Part shown: in pieces, positions 8,789 through 16,595 of the stretch | Layout: every line of letters starts with the position of its first letter | How positions within the stretch are numbered: the stretch's first letter is position 1 | NCBI GenBank assembly: GCA_000720535.1 | Contig: JOAZ01000013.1 | Coordinates: 1-64,000, forward strand | DNA from: Streptomyces halstedii | GTDB lineage: Bacteria > Actinomycetota > Actinomycetes > Streptomycetales > Streptomycetaceae | Direction: 5' to 3' | Length of the DNA stretch: 64,000 bases | Notes under the pieces: model-generated | The model's database searches: none | What the model was told of the DNA's origin: nothing | What the model saw: the letters and a program-made list of their open reading frames with translations, nothing else | Translations under genes and position numbers: made by a program

Positions 8789-9166
8789 GTGGACGACGCC
8801 GTACGCGTACGCAGGGTGTACGACCCGCCGGAGAAGGACGACGGCACCCGGGTGCTCGTCGACCGGCTGTGGCCGCGCGGGGTCTCCAAGGAGCACGCCG
8901 CCGTCGACGTGTGGGCCAAGGAGGCGGCCCCCTCGAAGGAGCTGCGCTCCTGGTACCACCAGGACCCCGACGGCCGCTTCGACGACTTCGTGGACCGCTA
9001 CCGCACCGAGCTCGACGACTCCGCGCACCGGGACGCCGTCGAGGAACTGGCCGCCCTGCTGCGCGGGGACGGCCCGGTCACCTTCGTCACCGCCGTGAAG
9101 GAGGTCGGAACCAGCCAGGTGCCGGTGCTCGTGGAGCACCTGGAACACGTCACCGGCCGACGCTGA
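8789..9166 (+). CDS. DUF488 family protein
   Basis: A 125-residue conserved protein. The pattern VRRVYDPPEKDDGTRVLVDRLWPRGVSK is diagnostic for the DUF488 (YeaO-like) family, and WYHQDP and TFVTAVKEVGTSQVPVLVEHLE match its C-terminal half. Function is not established. A GGGAGG motif ends one base before an ATG at 8780, too close to use it. GTG 8789, 9 bases on, is therefore preferred. It lies between nnr and alr, but separate spacing of 64 and 106 bp suggests its own transcript. Confidence 0.85.
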   Translation: MDDAVRVRRVYDPPEKDDGTRVLVDRLWPRGVSKEHAAVDVWAKEAAPSKELRSWYHQDPDGRFDDFVDRYRTELDDSAHRDAVEELAALLRGDGPVTFVTAVKEVGTSQVPVLVEHLEHVTGRR

Positions 9167-9184
9167 CGCGTCACGGGCCCGCGA

Positions 9185-9247
9185 TGCCGAGGACGCCGGG
9201 CCGGGGTGCCGAGGACGCCGGGCCCGCGATGTCGAGGACGCCGGGCC
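9185..9247. repeat. Three direct repeats of an 18-nt unit
   Basis: The unit TGCCGAGGACGCCGGGCC occurs at 9185-9202, 9207-9224 and, with one change, 9230-9247. The spacing is 22-23 bases, about two helical turns. The array fills most of the gap between the DUF488 gene and alr and ends about 25 bases before alr. Two-turn periodicity would suit a regulator binding one DNA face, but slipped-strand expansion is equally likely. Confidence 0.6.
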
Positions 9248-9272
9248 GGGCCGGTGAGAGACTGGGCCCGTT

Positions 9273-10427
9273 ATGAATGAGACAGCGTCCTTGAGAGCAC
9301 GTGCCGAGATCGACCTCGCCGCCCTGCGCGCCAACGTACGCGTCCTGCGGGAGCGGGCGTCCGGGGCGCAGCTCATGGCGGTGGTGAAGTCCGACGGGTA
9401 CGGGCACGGGGCGGTGCCCTGCGCGCGGGCCGCCCAGGAGGCCGGCGCGGCCTGGCTGGGCACGGCCACCCCGCAGGAGGCGTTCGCGCTGCGGGAGGCC
9501 GGGATCGGCGGCCGGCTCATGTGCTGGCTGTGGACACCGGGCGGGCCGTGGCGCGAGGCGGTCGAGGCGGACATCGACGTCTCGGTGAGCGCCATGTGGG
9601 CCCTGCGTGAGGTCGTCGCCGCGGCCACCGCGGCGGGCCGGACGGCCCGGGTCCACCTCAAGGCCGACACCGGCCTCGGCCGGAACGGCTGCCAGCCCGC
9701 CGACTGGCCGGAACTCGTCTCGGCCGCCCGTGCCGCCGAGGAGGCGGGCGCCCTGCGGATCGTCGGCCTCTGGTCCCACTTCGCGTGTGCCGACGAGCCG
9801 GGCCACCCGTCCATCGAGGCCCAGCTGACGGTGTTCCGGGACATGGTGGCGTACGCCGAGAAGGAGGGCGTGCGGCCCGAGGTGCGGCACATCGCCAACT
9901 CCCCGGCGACCCTCACGGTCCCCGAGTCCCACTTCGACCTCGTCCGCACCGGGATCGCCGTGTACGGCCTCTCGCCCAGCCCCGAGCTGGGCACCCCGGC
10001 GGACCTCGGGCTGCGCCCCGTGATGACGCTGTCCGCCTCGGTGGCGCTGGTCAAGGAGGTACCGCCGGGCCACGGCATCAGTTACGGCCACCACTACACG
10101 ACCTCCGCCGAGACGACGCTCGCCCTGGTGCCGGTCGGCTACGCGGACGGCGTCCCCCGGCACGCCTCGGGCCGTGGGCCGGTGCTGATCGACGGCACGG
10201 TCCGTACGATCGCCGGGCGCGTCGCGATGGACCAGTTCGTCGTGGACCTCGGGGGCGACACCCCGGAACCCGGCGCGCGGGCGGTGCTGTTCGGGCCGGG
10301 CGACCAGGGCGAACCCGGTGCCGAGGACTGGGCGGCCGCGGCGGACACCATCGTGTACGAGATCGTCACCCGGATCGGCGGCCGCGTGCCCCGGATCCAT
10401 CTGAACGCCGCCCCCGAGCGGGGCTGA
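9273..10427 (+). CDS. alr: Alanine racemase
   Basis: A 384-residue PLP enzyme that interconverts L- and D-alanine for peptidoglycan. The PLP lysine lies in MAVVKSDGYGHGAV (about residue 39). The second catalytic Tyr is in GISYGHHYTTSAETTLALVPVGYADGVPRHAS. VLIDGTVRTIAGRVAMDQFVVDLG and the final GGRVPRIHLN region are standard. The ATG at 9273 has no clear ribosome binding site; GAGACT sits 9 bases before it, so transcription may start at or near the start codon. It is followed by a hydrolase and tsaE in the common actinobacterial order. Confidence 0.97.
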   Translation: MNETASLRARAEIDLAALRANVRVLRERASGAQLMAVVKSDGYGHGAVPCARAAQEAGAAWLGTATPQEAFALREAGIGGRLMCWLWTPGGPWREAVEADIDVSVSAMWALREVVAAATAAGRTARVHLKADTGLGRNGCQPADWPELVSAARAAEEAGALRIVGLWSHFACADEPGHPSIEAQLTVFRDMVAYAEKEGVRPEVRHIANSPATLTVPESHFDLVRTGIAVYGLSPSPELGTPADLGLRPVMTLSASVALVKEVPPGHGISYGHHYTTSAETTLALVPVGYADGVPRHASGRGPVLIDGTVRTIAGRVAMDQFVVDLGGDTPEPGARAVLFGPGDQGEPGAEDWAAAADTIVYEIVTRIGGRVPRIHLNAAPERG

Positions 10428-10472
10428 CACCGGCCGGGCACGCCCGGCGACGACGGCTGAGGAGTACGGCAG

Positions 10473-11708
10473 GTGAGCGAGACCGGCGCGGGCGTGGGGG
10501 ACGTGGCGGCGACGGCGGCCGTCGCGGCGGCCGGCTGGCGCCGGGCGGGGTTCGCCGGGGCGGCGATAGGGGTCCTCGCGGCGGGCGCGGCGGCCGGGGT
10601 CGCCGTCGAACGGCTCACGGTGGGCCGGGGGATGCGCAAGAAGGCCCGCCTGGCCCTGGACGCCTCCGGCCCGTACGGCTCCCTGCGGGGGCGGCCCGGC
10701 CGGGCCGTCGCGGACGACGGCACCGAGCTGTACTACGAGGTGGACGAGGCCGGACCGGACGCCGCCCCGGGCCCTGTCGGCGCGGAGGGCGACGGGGCGG
10801 GCGGCGGCGGGGGCACCGGCCCGCGTCGGCGCAGGCTCTTCGGCGGCAAGGCCCCCGGGCCCGTCACCGTCGTCTTCAGCCACGGCTACTGCCTCAACCA
10901 GGACTCCTGGCACTTCCAGCGGGCCGCGCTGCGCGGTCTGGTGCGCACGGTGCACTGGGACCAGCGCAGCCACGGGCGGTCCGAGCGGGGCCGGGCGCAG
11001 GCCGACGGCGTCCCGCTCGGCATCGATCAGCTGGGGCGGGACCTGAAGGCGGTCATCGACGCGGCGGCGCCCGAGGGCCCGCTGGTGCTCGTGGGGCACT
11101 CGATGGGCGGGATGACGATGATGGCGCTCGCCGACCGCCACCCGGAGCTGATCCGCGACCGGGTCGCCGCGGTCGCGTTCGTCGGGACCTCCAGCGGGAA
11201 GCTCGGCGAGGTCAACTTCGGGCTGCCGGTGATGGGTGTGAACGCGGTGCGCCGGGTGCTGCCCGGGGTGCTCAGGGCGCTCGGCTCGCAGACGGAACTG
11301 GTGGAGCGGGGGCGCAGGGCGACCGCGGACCTGTTCGCGGGGCTGGTCAAGCGGTACTCGTTCGGATCCCGGGACGTGGACCCGGCGGTCTCGCGGTTCG
11401 CGGAGCGGCTCATCGAGTCCACCCCGATCGACGTGGTCGCCGAGTTCTACCCGGCCTTCACCGAGCACGACAAGAGCGGCGCGCTGCCCGCCTTCCGGGA
11501 CGTCCCGGTGCTGATCCTGGCCGGTGACAGGGACCTGGTGACCCCGAGTTCGCACAGCGAGGCCATCGCGGACCGGCTGCCGGACGCGGAACTGGTCATC
11601 GTGCCGGACGCCGGCCACCTGGTCATGCTGGAGCACCCCCAGACCGTCACGGACCGGCTCGCGGACCTGCTGGTACGGAGCGGAGCGGTTCCGGCCGAAG
11701 GGCCCTGA
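10473..11708 (+). CDS. Membrane-anchored alpha/beta hydrolase
   Basis: A 411-residue alpha/beta hydrolase with an N-terminal Ala/Gly-rich hydrophobic segment (AGFAGAAIGVLAAGAAAGVA, about 23-45) that may anchor it in the membrane. The core shows the oxyanion region VVFSHGYCLNQDSWHFQRAAL, the nucleophile elbow GHSMGGMTMMALA, the acid region LILAGDRDLVTP and the catalytic His in PDAGHLVMLEHP. A Gly-rich low-complexity insert separates the first strand from the core. GTG 10473 is preceded by GGAG at 8 bases. Its position between alr and tsaE is conserved in Streptomyces as far as I recall; the substrate is unknown. Confidence 0.88.
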   Translation: MSETGAGVGDVAATAAVAAAGWRRAGFAGAAIGVLAAGAAAGVAVERLTVGRGMRKKARLALDASGPYGSLRGRPGRAVADDGTELYYEVDEAGPDAAPGPVGAEGDGAGGGGGTGPRRRRLFGGKAPGPVTVVFSHGYCLNQDSWHFQRAALRGLVRTVHWDQRSHGRSERGRAQADGVPLGIDQLGRDLKAVIDAAAPEGPLVLVGHSMGGMTMMALADRHPELIRDRVAAVAFVGTSSGKLGEVNFGLPVMGVNAVRRVLPGVLRALGSQTELVERGRRATADLFAGLVKRYSFGSRDVDPAVSRFAERLIESTPIDVVAEFYPAFTEHDKSGALPAFRDVPVLILAGDRDLVTPSSHSEAIADRLPDAELVIVPDAGHLVMLEHPQTVTDRLADLLVRSGAVPAEGP

Positions 11709-11713
11709 TCCTC

Positions 11714-11719
11714 TACCGT
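11714..11719 (+). promoter_or_regulatory. -10 box for leaderless tsaE
   Basis: TACCGT lies 7 bases before the tsaE ATG, which has no ribosome binding site. The spacing fits transcription starting at the ATG itself. Confidence 0.4.
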
Positions 11720-11726
11720 TGCCCGC

Positions 11727-12248
11727 ATGGAAGCAGCGCACAACGGCCCGGCCGCCACCGCCCCCGTCATCCTGGAGCTCTCCGTCGGGTCGCCCGACCA
11801 GATGCGGGACCTGGGCCGCCGTATCGCCGCCGTGCTGGCCCCCGGGGACCTGGTGATGCTCACCGGCGAGCTCGGCGCGGGCAAGACCACCCTGACCCGT
11901 GGACTGGGTGAGGGCCTCGGCGTACGCGGCGCGGTGACCTCGCCCACCTTCGTGATCGCCCGCGTCCATCCGCCGCTGGGCAGCGGCCCGGCCCTGGTCC
12001 ACGTGGACGCGTACCGGCTGGGCGGCGGGCTCGACGAGATGGAGGACCTGGACCTCGACGTGTCGCTCCCGGAGTCGGTGGTGGTCGTGGAGTGGGGCGA
12101 CGGCAAGGTGGAGGAGCTGGCGGAGGACCGGCTGCACGTGGTCATCGACCGTGCGGTCGGTGACACCGACGACGAGCGGCGCACGGTGCGGCTGGTGGGG
12201 ATCGGGGCCCGCTGGGCGGGGCTGCGGACGGACCTGCCGGAGGGCTGA
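11727..12248 (+). CDS. tsaE: tRNA t6A synthesis ATPase TsaE
   Basis: A 173-residue P-loop ATPase that works with TsaB and TsaD to make threonylcarbamoyl-adenosine at position 37 of ANN-decoding tRNAs. The Walker A motif GELGAGKTTLTRGLGEGLG (about 50-65) and the following VTSPTFVIARVH are diagnostic. VHVDAYRLGG and the Walker B-like VVVVEWGDGKVEEL complete the family pattern. tsaB and tsaD lie 1.2-2.4 kb downstream, separated here by two extra genes, one of them convergent. Confidence 0.95.
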   Translation: MEAAHNGPAATAPVILELSVGSPDQMRDLGRRIAAVLAPGDLVMLTGELGAGKTTLTRGLGEGLGVRGAVTSPTFVIARVHPPLGSGPALVHVDAYRLGGGLDEMEDLDLDVSLPESVVVVEWGDGKVEELAEDRLHVVIDRAVGDTDDERRTVRLVGIGARWAGLRTDLPEG

Positions 12249-12265
12249 GCACCCGCGGCCCGTGG

Positions 12266-12370
12266 GTGTTCCCCGTCATCGAGAACACCGATCGCTACTG
12301 GCTGACGGCCGACGGCAACCGCGTCTTCGTCCTGGACGGTGACGCGCTGACCGCGCTGCCGGTGTTCTGA
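12266..12370 (+). CDS. Small ORF or remnant of unknown origin
   Basis: A 34-codon frame opens at GTG 12266, just after tsaE, and ends in TGA. The translation contains NTDRYWLTADGNRVFVLDGDALTALPVF, with good codon bias (GC in third positions) and a mix of residues typical of a real protein rather than a random frame. The frame is open back to within tsaE but in another frame, so it could be the tail of a decayed gene or a small independent gene. No ribosome binding site was seen. I do not recognise a family. Confidence 0.35.
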   Translation: MFPVIENTDRYWLTADGNRVFVLDGDALTALPVF

Positions 12371-12452
12371 GAGACGGCCCCGGGCGCTCTTGCCGACAGC
12401 TCGTCGGTAAGTGTTGCGTGCGGGGCCGCGGACGTGGTCCCATGGGAGGAGA

Positions 12453-12471
12453 CTTGGTTAGGTCTACCTAA
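12453..12471. promoter_or_regulatory. Possible iron box (DmdR1/IdeR-like)
   Basis: A perfect palindrome TTAGGT-CT-ACCTAA lies within a 19-mer that matches 14 of 19 positions of the actinobacterial iron-box consensus TTAGGTTAGGCTAACCTAA. It lies 58 bases upstream of the small gene at 12529. If real, an iron-bound DtxR-family repressor would switch that gene off when iron is plentiful. The spacing of the palindrome differs slightly from the standard box. Confidence 0.45.
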
Positions 12472-12528
12472 TTGTCTGTCTGATCAAGGACCTCACCGCG
12501 TCGTTCACCGCAGCCCGAGGAGGCGTGT

Positions 12529-12723
12529 ATGCCCACACCCGAGCGTGAAGTGGAGCCGCAGTCGCCGCCGGTGGAGCAGCCGTCGGCCTCCGCGGTGTCG
12601 ATGAAGGACCTGCTGGCTTCCTGTGCCGCCGCGTCGGCGGTCTCCACGCCGCCCCGGCGCGGCGAACGGCCCGACGCGGAGGAGGAGCCGGAGCATCCGG
12701 CCGCCCGCCGCGACGCGGCGTAG
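12529..12723 (+). CDS. Small protein with conserved LLASCAAASAVSTPP core
   Basis: A 64-residue protein with an excellent ribosome binding site (AGGAGG, 5 bases before ATG), so it is very likely translated. The ends are acidic/Pro-rich and low in complexity, but the centre (SMKDLLASCAAASAVSTPP, about 24-42) looks conserved and contains one Cys. There is no signal peptide and no enzyme motif. A possible iron box lies upstream. I do not know a function. The shape (variable leader, short conserved core with Cys, Ser and Thr) would also suit a small regulatory peptide or a modified-peptide precursor, though no modification gene is adjacent. Confidence 0.65.
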   Translation: MPTPEREVEPQSPPVEQPSASAVSMKDLLASCAAASAVSTPPRRGERPDAEEEPEHPAARRDAA

Positions 12724-12768
12724 TCCCGCCCTGCCCGGGAAGCCGTGACGGGCGTCAGAAGACGGGCG

Positions 12769-13335
12769 TCAGGAGACGACGACGACCTTGACGCCGAGCG
12801 TCGCGAACGTCCACAGCGCGTTGCCGTCGGGGCGCTTCATCCGCACCCCGCCGGTCTTCAGCGTGGGGTCGGGGGCCTCCATCGAGCCGTCCTGCGCCGC
12901 GCTGAAGCCCACGGCCACGCCGTCGATGTTCTCGAACAGCACCACGTGTTCGATCGGGACCCCGTCGGAGCCTTTGATGGCACCGGTGCGGGAGGTCACC
13001 TCGTACACGCCCGGCTCCGGGCTGACGGCGCTCGGCATGACGGGGAAGGTCCGCAGGGCCTTCTCCTGGTCGTCCACGATCCACACCCGGCGGTCCGCCA
13101 GCGCGTACACGACGCGGGCGCCGGTGTCGGAGTCGTCCGGGACGGCCAGCGGGTCCTTGGTCGGCGCGGGCTTCGGGGACGCGGCGGGCGGACCGCCCTG
13201 GCCGGACGGCCGGGCCGCGGGAGTGGCGGCGACCGAGTCGGGCGCGTTCGCCGATGCCTGGTAGGCGAGGAAACACACCGCGGCCACCGCCGCGGCAGTG
13301 AGCCCGGCCACGATTCCCGAGCTGCCCCTTGCCAC
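12769..13335 (-). CDS. L,D-transpeptidase-like protein lacking catalytic Cys
   Basis: A 188-residue exported or membrane-anchored protein. The N-terminus is a hydrophobic signal/anchor (GIVAGLTAAAVAAVCFLAYQ, 8-27) followed by a Pro/Ala linker. The rest follows the YkuD fold: VVYALADRRVWIVDD, then PGVYEVTSRTG, then HVVLFE and finally TGGVRMKRPDGNALWTFATLGVKVVVV. In active L,D-transpeptidases the last block reads HGC[IV]R; here it is T161-G-G163-V-R, so both catalytic His and Cys positions are lost. It probably binds rather than crosslinks wall peptides. GTG 13335 has GGGGAG 6 bases upstream. It is convergent with the small gene at 12529 and lies between tsaE and tsaB. Confidence 0.65.
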   Translation of the reverse strand: MARGSSGIVAGLTAAAVAAVCFLAYQASANAPDSVAATPAARPSGQGGPPAASPKPAPTKDPLAVPDDSDTGARVVYALADRRVWIVDDQEKALRTFPVMPSAVSPEPGVYEVTSRTGAIKGSDGVPIEHVVLFENIDGVAVGFSAAQDGSMEAPDPTLKTGGVRMKRPDGNALWTFATLGVKVVVVS

Positions 13336-13480
13336 CGTGAGCTCCCCTTCCGCATGCCGTTCGTCGCATGTCGTACAAGCATTTACGTCGTACATGCCGC
13401 TGTACCCGGGCGACGGTACCAGCAGCGGAGGCGGGTGCCGGGACGCCGTACAGGCTGCCGTGGGCCGGTCGGCGGAGCCG

Positions 13481-13486
13481 TAGGCT
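13481..13486 (+). promoter_or_regulatory. -10 box for leaderless tsaB
   Basis: TAGGCT lies 6 bases before the GTG start of tsaB, with no ribosome binding site in between. This is the classic layout of a leaderless Streptomyces transcript. Confidence 0.45.
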
Positions 13487-13492
13487 GTTGGT

Positions 13493-14146
13493 GTGCTGCT
13501 GCTCGCCTTGGATACCGCCACCCCCGCCGTCACCGTCGCCCTGCACGACGGGGACCGCGTCGTCGCCGAAACCGGCCGGATCGACGCCCGACGGCACGGG
13601 GAACTGCTGCTGCCCGCCGTCGACCGGGTCCTCGCCGAGGCGGGGCTCGGACTCGACGCCGTCACGGACGTGGCCGTCGGGGTCGGCCCCGGCCCGTACA
13701 CCGGACTCCGCGTCGGACTGGTCACCGCGGCGACCTTCGGCTCCGCCCTCTCCGTACCCGTGCACGGCGTCTGCACGCTCGACGGCCTCGCCTACGCGGC
13801 CGGCGTCGAGGGCCCCTTCGCGGTCGCCACGGACGCCCGCCGCAAGGAGGTCTACTGGGCGCGCTACGAGGACGCCCGGACCCGGACCGGCGGGCCCTGT
13901 GTCGACCGGCCCGCGGACATCGCCGGACAGCTCGCCGGGCTGCCCGTCGTGGGCGCCGGCGCCCTCCTCTACCCCGAGGCCTTCCCGGACGCCCGGGGCC
14001 CGGAGCACGTGCGGGCCGGGGCGCTCGCCTCCCTCGCGGCCGAGCGGCTCGCGGCCGGCGAGGAACTGCTGCCGCCCCAGCCCCTCTACCTGCGCAGGCC
14101 CGACGCCCAGGTCCCGAAGAACTACAAGGTGGTCACCCCCCAGTGA
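13493..14146 (+). CDS. tsaB: tRNA t6A synthesis protein TsaB
   Basis: A 217-residue ASKHA-fold partner of TsaD in t6A synthesis. LLLALDTATPAVTVALHDG at the start and GVGPGPYTGLRVGLVTAATFGSALSVPVHGVCTLDGLA (about 60-95) are diagnostic. FAVATDARRKEVYWARYE and the C-terminal QPLYLRRPDAQVPKNYKV are also family features. It overlaps rimI by 4 bases (GTGA), so the two are translationally coupled, and rimI in turn touches tsaD. Confidence 0.95.
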   Translation: MLLLALDTATPAVTVALHDGDRVVAETGRIDARRHGELLLPAVDRVLAEAGLGLDAVTDVAVGVGPGPYTGLRVGLVTAATFGSALSVPVHGVCTLDGLAYAAGVEGPFAVATDARRKEVYWARYEDARTRTGGPCVDRPADIAGQLAGLPVVGAGALLYPEAFPDARGPEHVRAGALASLAAERLAAGEELLPPQPLYLRRPDAQVPKNYKVVTPQ

Positions 14147-14634
14147 CCACCGCGACCGCTGTGCTGCGCGAGATGCGCTGGTGGGACATTGATCCGGTGC
14201 TGGAGCTCGAACACGAGCTGTTCCCCGACGACGCCTGGTCGGCCGGCATGTTCTGGTCCGAGCTGGCCCGCGCCCGGGGCCCCCGGGCCACCCACCGCTA
14301 CGTCGTCGCCCAGGATCCCGTGGACGGCCGGATCGTCGGCTACGCCGGGCTCGCCTCGGCCGGCGACCTCGCCGACGTCCAGACGATCGCCGTCAGCCGG
14401 ACCCACTGGGGCGGCGGCCTCGGCTCCGAACTCCTGAGCGACCTGCTCCGGCACGCCACCGCCTTCGAGTGCGCCGCGGTGCTCCTGGAGGTCCGGGTCG
14501 ACAACACCCGCGCGCAGAAGCTCTACGAACGCTTCGGCTTCGAGCCCATCGGCTTCCGCCGGGGCTACTACCAGCCGGGCAACATCGACGCACTCGTCAT
14601 GCGCCTGACCGTACAAGGAACAGAGACAGACTGA
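14143..14634 (+). CDS. rimI: Ribosomal protein S18 alanine N-acetyltransferase
   Basis: A 163-residue GNAT acetyltransferase. [34 protein letters not shown] is the RimI N-terminal pattern. [27 protein letters not shown] holds the acetyl-CoA loop (here H-W-G-G-G-L-G). [39 protein letters not shown] is the typical end. It probably acetylates the N-terminal alanine of ribosomal protein S18. The GTG start overlaps the tsaB stop, and its own TGA overlaps the tsaD ATG. Confidence 0.93.
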   Translation: MTTATAVLREMRWWDIDPVLELEHELFPDDAWSAGMFWSELARARGPRATHRYVVAQDPVDGRIVGYAGLASAGDLADVQTIAVSRTHWGGGLGSELLSDLLRHATAFECAAVLLEVRVDNTRAQKLYERFGFEPIGFRRGYYQPGNIDALVMRLTVQGTETD

Positions 14635-15734
14635 TGGCTGACGAACCGCTCGTACTCGGTATCGAGACCTCCTGCGACGAGACCGGCGTCGGCATCGTGC
14701 GCGGTACGACCCTGCTCGCCGACGCCGTCGCGTCCAGCGTGGACACCCACGCCCGCTTCGGGGGTGTCGTCCCGGAGATCGCCTCCCGCGCCCATCTGGA
14801 GGCGATGGTCCCCACCATCGAGCGCGCGCTGAAGGAGGCCGGGATCAGCGCCCGCGACCTCGACGGCATCGCGGTCACGGCCGGTCCCGGACTCGCCGGG
14901 GCACTGCTCGTGGGCGTCTCGGCGGCCAAGGCGTACGCGTACGCCCTGAACAAGCCGCTGTACGGGGTCAACCACCTCGCCTCGCACATCTGCGTGGACC
15001 AGCTGGAGCACGGCCCGCTGCCCGAGCCCACCATGGCCCTGCTGGTCAGCGGCGGGCACTCCTCGCTGCTGCTGGCCCCGGACATCACCGCCGACGTACG
15101 GCCGCTGGGCGCGACCATCGACGACGCGGCGGGCGAGGCGTTCGACAAGATCGCCCGGGTGCTGGACCTCGGCTTCCCCGGCGGCCCGGTCATCGACCGG
15201 CTGGCGAAGGAGGGCGACCCGGCGGCGATCGCCTTCCCGCGCGGCCTGACCGGGCCGCGCGACGCCCCCTACGACTTCTCCTTCTCCGGCCTCAAGACGT
15301 CCGTGGCGCGCTGGATCGAGGCCAGGCGGGCGGCCGGCGAGGAGGTGCCGGTACGGGACGTGGCGGCGTCCTTCCAGGAGGCCGTGGTGGACGTGCTCAC
15401 CCGCAAGGCCGTGCGGGCCTGCAAGGACGAGGGCGTCGACCACCTGATGATCGGCGGCGGGGTCGCCGCCAACTCGCGGCTGCGCGCCCTGGCCGAGGAC
15501 CGGTGCGAGCGCGCCGGTGTCCGGCTGCGGGTGCCCCGTCCGGGCCTGTGCACGGACAACGGCGCGATGGTCGCCGCGCTGGGCGCCGAGATGGTGGCCC
15601 GTAACCGCCCGGCCTCCGACCTGGCCCTCTCGGCGGACTCCTCGCTGCCGGTGACCGAGACCCATGTACCGGGCACCCACAGCCATGACCACGACCACGT
15701 GCACGAGGTCAGCAAGGAAAACCTGTACTCATGA
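14634..15734 (+). CDS. tsaD: tRNA N6-adenosine threonylcarbamoyltransferase TsaD
   Basis: A 366-residue catalytic subunit of t6A synthesis. [18 protein letters not shown] at the start, [19 protein letters not shown], the metal-binding His pair in GVNHLASHI, the [12 protein letters not shown] block and [15 protein letters not shown] (metal Asp) are all intact. Unusual is the C-terminal tail: after VPGTHS it reads a run of alternating His and Asp (HSHDHDHVH, about 349-357), which should bind metal ions. The ATG overlaps the rimI stop (TGATG). It overlaps the next gene by 4 bases. Confidence 0.96.
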   Translation: MADEPLVLGIETSCDETGVGIVRGTTLLADAVASSVDTHARFGGVVPEIASRAHLEAMVPTIERALKEAGISARDLDGIAVTAGPGLAGALLVGVSAAKAYAYALNKPLYGVNHLASHICVDQLEHGPLPEPTMALLVSGGHSSLLLAPDITADVRPLGATIDDAAGEAFDKIARVLDLGFPGGPVIDRLAKEGDPAAIAFPRGLTGPRDAPYDFSFSGLKTSVARWIEARRAAGEEVPVRDVAASFQEAVVDVLTRKAVRACKDEGVDHLMIGGGVAANSRLRALAEDRCERAGVRLRVPRPGLCTDNGAMVAALGAEMVARNRPASDLALSADSSLPVTETHVPGTHSHDHDHVHEVSKENLYS

Positions 15735-16000
15735 CCGTCGCCCTGATGTGGGAGGCCCGCGCCGTCGAGGGCCGGGGACCCGAGCTGCTGGAGTGGGCGC
15801 GGGCCCGTACGGCGGAGCTGGCCCGGCCGCCGCTGCGCAGCGAACTGCTGCGCGCCCCGCAGGACCGGGTGCTCGTCCTCACCTGGTGGGACGCGGCGTA
15901 CGACGCCGGGCTGCCGGAGCTGCCCGAGCCGGACGCCGGTCTGGTGACCCGGGCGGTGCACCGCTGGCGCTTCGAGTCGCTGGGGCCCGCGGACGGCTGA
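15731..16000 (+). CDS. Small conserved hypothetical protein
   Basis: An 89-residue protein that overlaps the tsaD stop by 4 bases (ATGA), so it is translationally coupled to tsaD. The sequence ([53 protein letters not shown]) resembles small ferredoxin-like/antibiotic-monooxygenase-fold proteins in length and in the alternating strand-helix pattern, but no catalytic residues are evident. It probably ends the tsaB operon; a GC-rich hairpin follows within 10 bases. Confidence 0.7.
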   Translation: MTVALMWEARAVEGRGPELLEWARARTAELARPPLRSELLRAPQDRVLVLTWWDAAYDAGLPELPEPDAGLVTRAVHRWRFESLGPADG

Positions 16001-16009
16001 GCGGGGCGG

Positions 16010-16044
16010 CCCGGGGCGTGTTCCGACGAGTTCCGGGCCCCGGG
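16010..16044 (+). terminator. Putative terminator of tsaB operon
   Basis: CCCGGGGC (16010-16017) and GCCCCGGG (16037-16044) form an 8-bp GC stem with a 19-nt loop, starting 10 bases after the last stop codon of the operon. There is no U run, as is usual in Streptomyces. Confidence 0.5.
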
Positions 16045-16151
16045 ACGGTCTACCTTTGGTCTTGGACAGTGTTCCGGTGTTTTGGCCGGGGGTGAAGGTC
16101 ATCTCAGGTCTGCTCTGATCCGCGTGTGAGTACGGGGCAGCGCTGTTGGGC

Positions 16152-16583
16152 TCAGCCCGCGGGGCGTTTCTGGTTCTCGATGTACTGCTTGACCGCGGTC
16201 AGTGGTGCGCCGCCGCAGCTTCCGGCGAAGTAGGAGCTGGACCAGAAGTGTCCGCCCCACAGATACCGGCGGACGTGGCTGTCGTACTCCTTGCGCAGCA
16301 TTCGGGCGGACACGCCCTTGAGGGAGTTGACCAGCTTGGAGAGCTGGACCTTGGGCGGGTGGTGCACCAGGAGGTGCACGTGGTCGTCCTCGCCGTTGAA
16401 CTGTTTCAGCTCGGCCTCGAAGTCGGTGCAGACCTCGCGCATGATCTCTTCGCACCGCGTCAGCATGGCGTCGGTCATGGCCTTACGCCGGTACTTCGTG
16501 ACGAAGACCAAGTGGACGTGGAGGTTGTGGACGACATGACGACCGGTGCGAATATCAGGATTTGGGTTCCATCGTGGTGACAT
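16152..16583 (-). CDS. tnpA: IS200/IS605 transposase TnpA (Y1 HUH)
   Basis: A 143-residue single-strand DNA transposase. The HUH metal motif is H68-V-H70 in DDHVHLLVHHPP, and the catalytic Tyr is Y134 in AVKQYIENQ. NLHVHLVFVTKYRRK at the N-terminus and the YLWGGHFWSSSYFAGSCGG block are typical of this family. All key residues are present, so it could be active. It is divergent from tnpB with a 12-bp gap. It cuts and joins single strands at the element's hairpin ends during replication. Confidence 0.93.
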   Translation of the reverse strand: MSPRWNPNPDIRTGRHVVHNLHVHLVFVTKYRRKAMTDAMLTRCEEIMREVCTDFEAELKQFNGEDDHVHLLVHHPPKVQLSKLVNSLKGVSARMLRKEYDSHVRRYLWGGHFWSSSYFAGSCGGAPLTAVKQYIENQKRPAG

Positions 16584-16595
16584 AGGCCAAAGGGT

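Noticed and set aside
9171..12137. 988-codon minus-strand frame opposite alr, hydrolase and tsaE
   Set aside because: Antisense shadow; the plus-strand genes have intact catalytic motifs.
16045..16151. Exact left end of the IS605-type element
   Set aside because: No perfect subterminal hairpin or clear TTAC-type site could be fixed; only an approximate limit is given.
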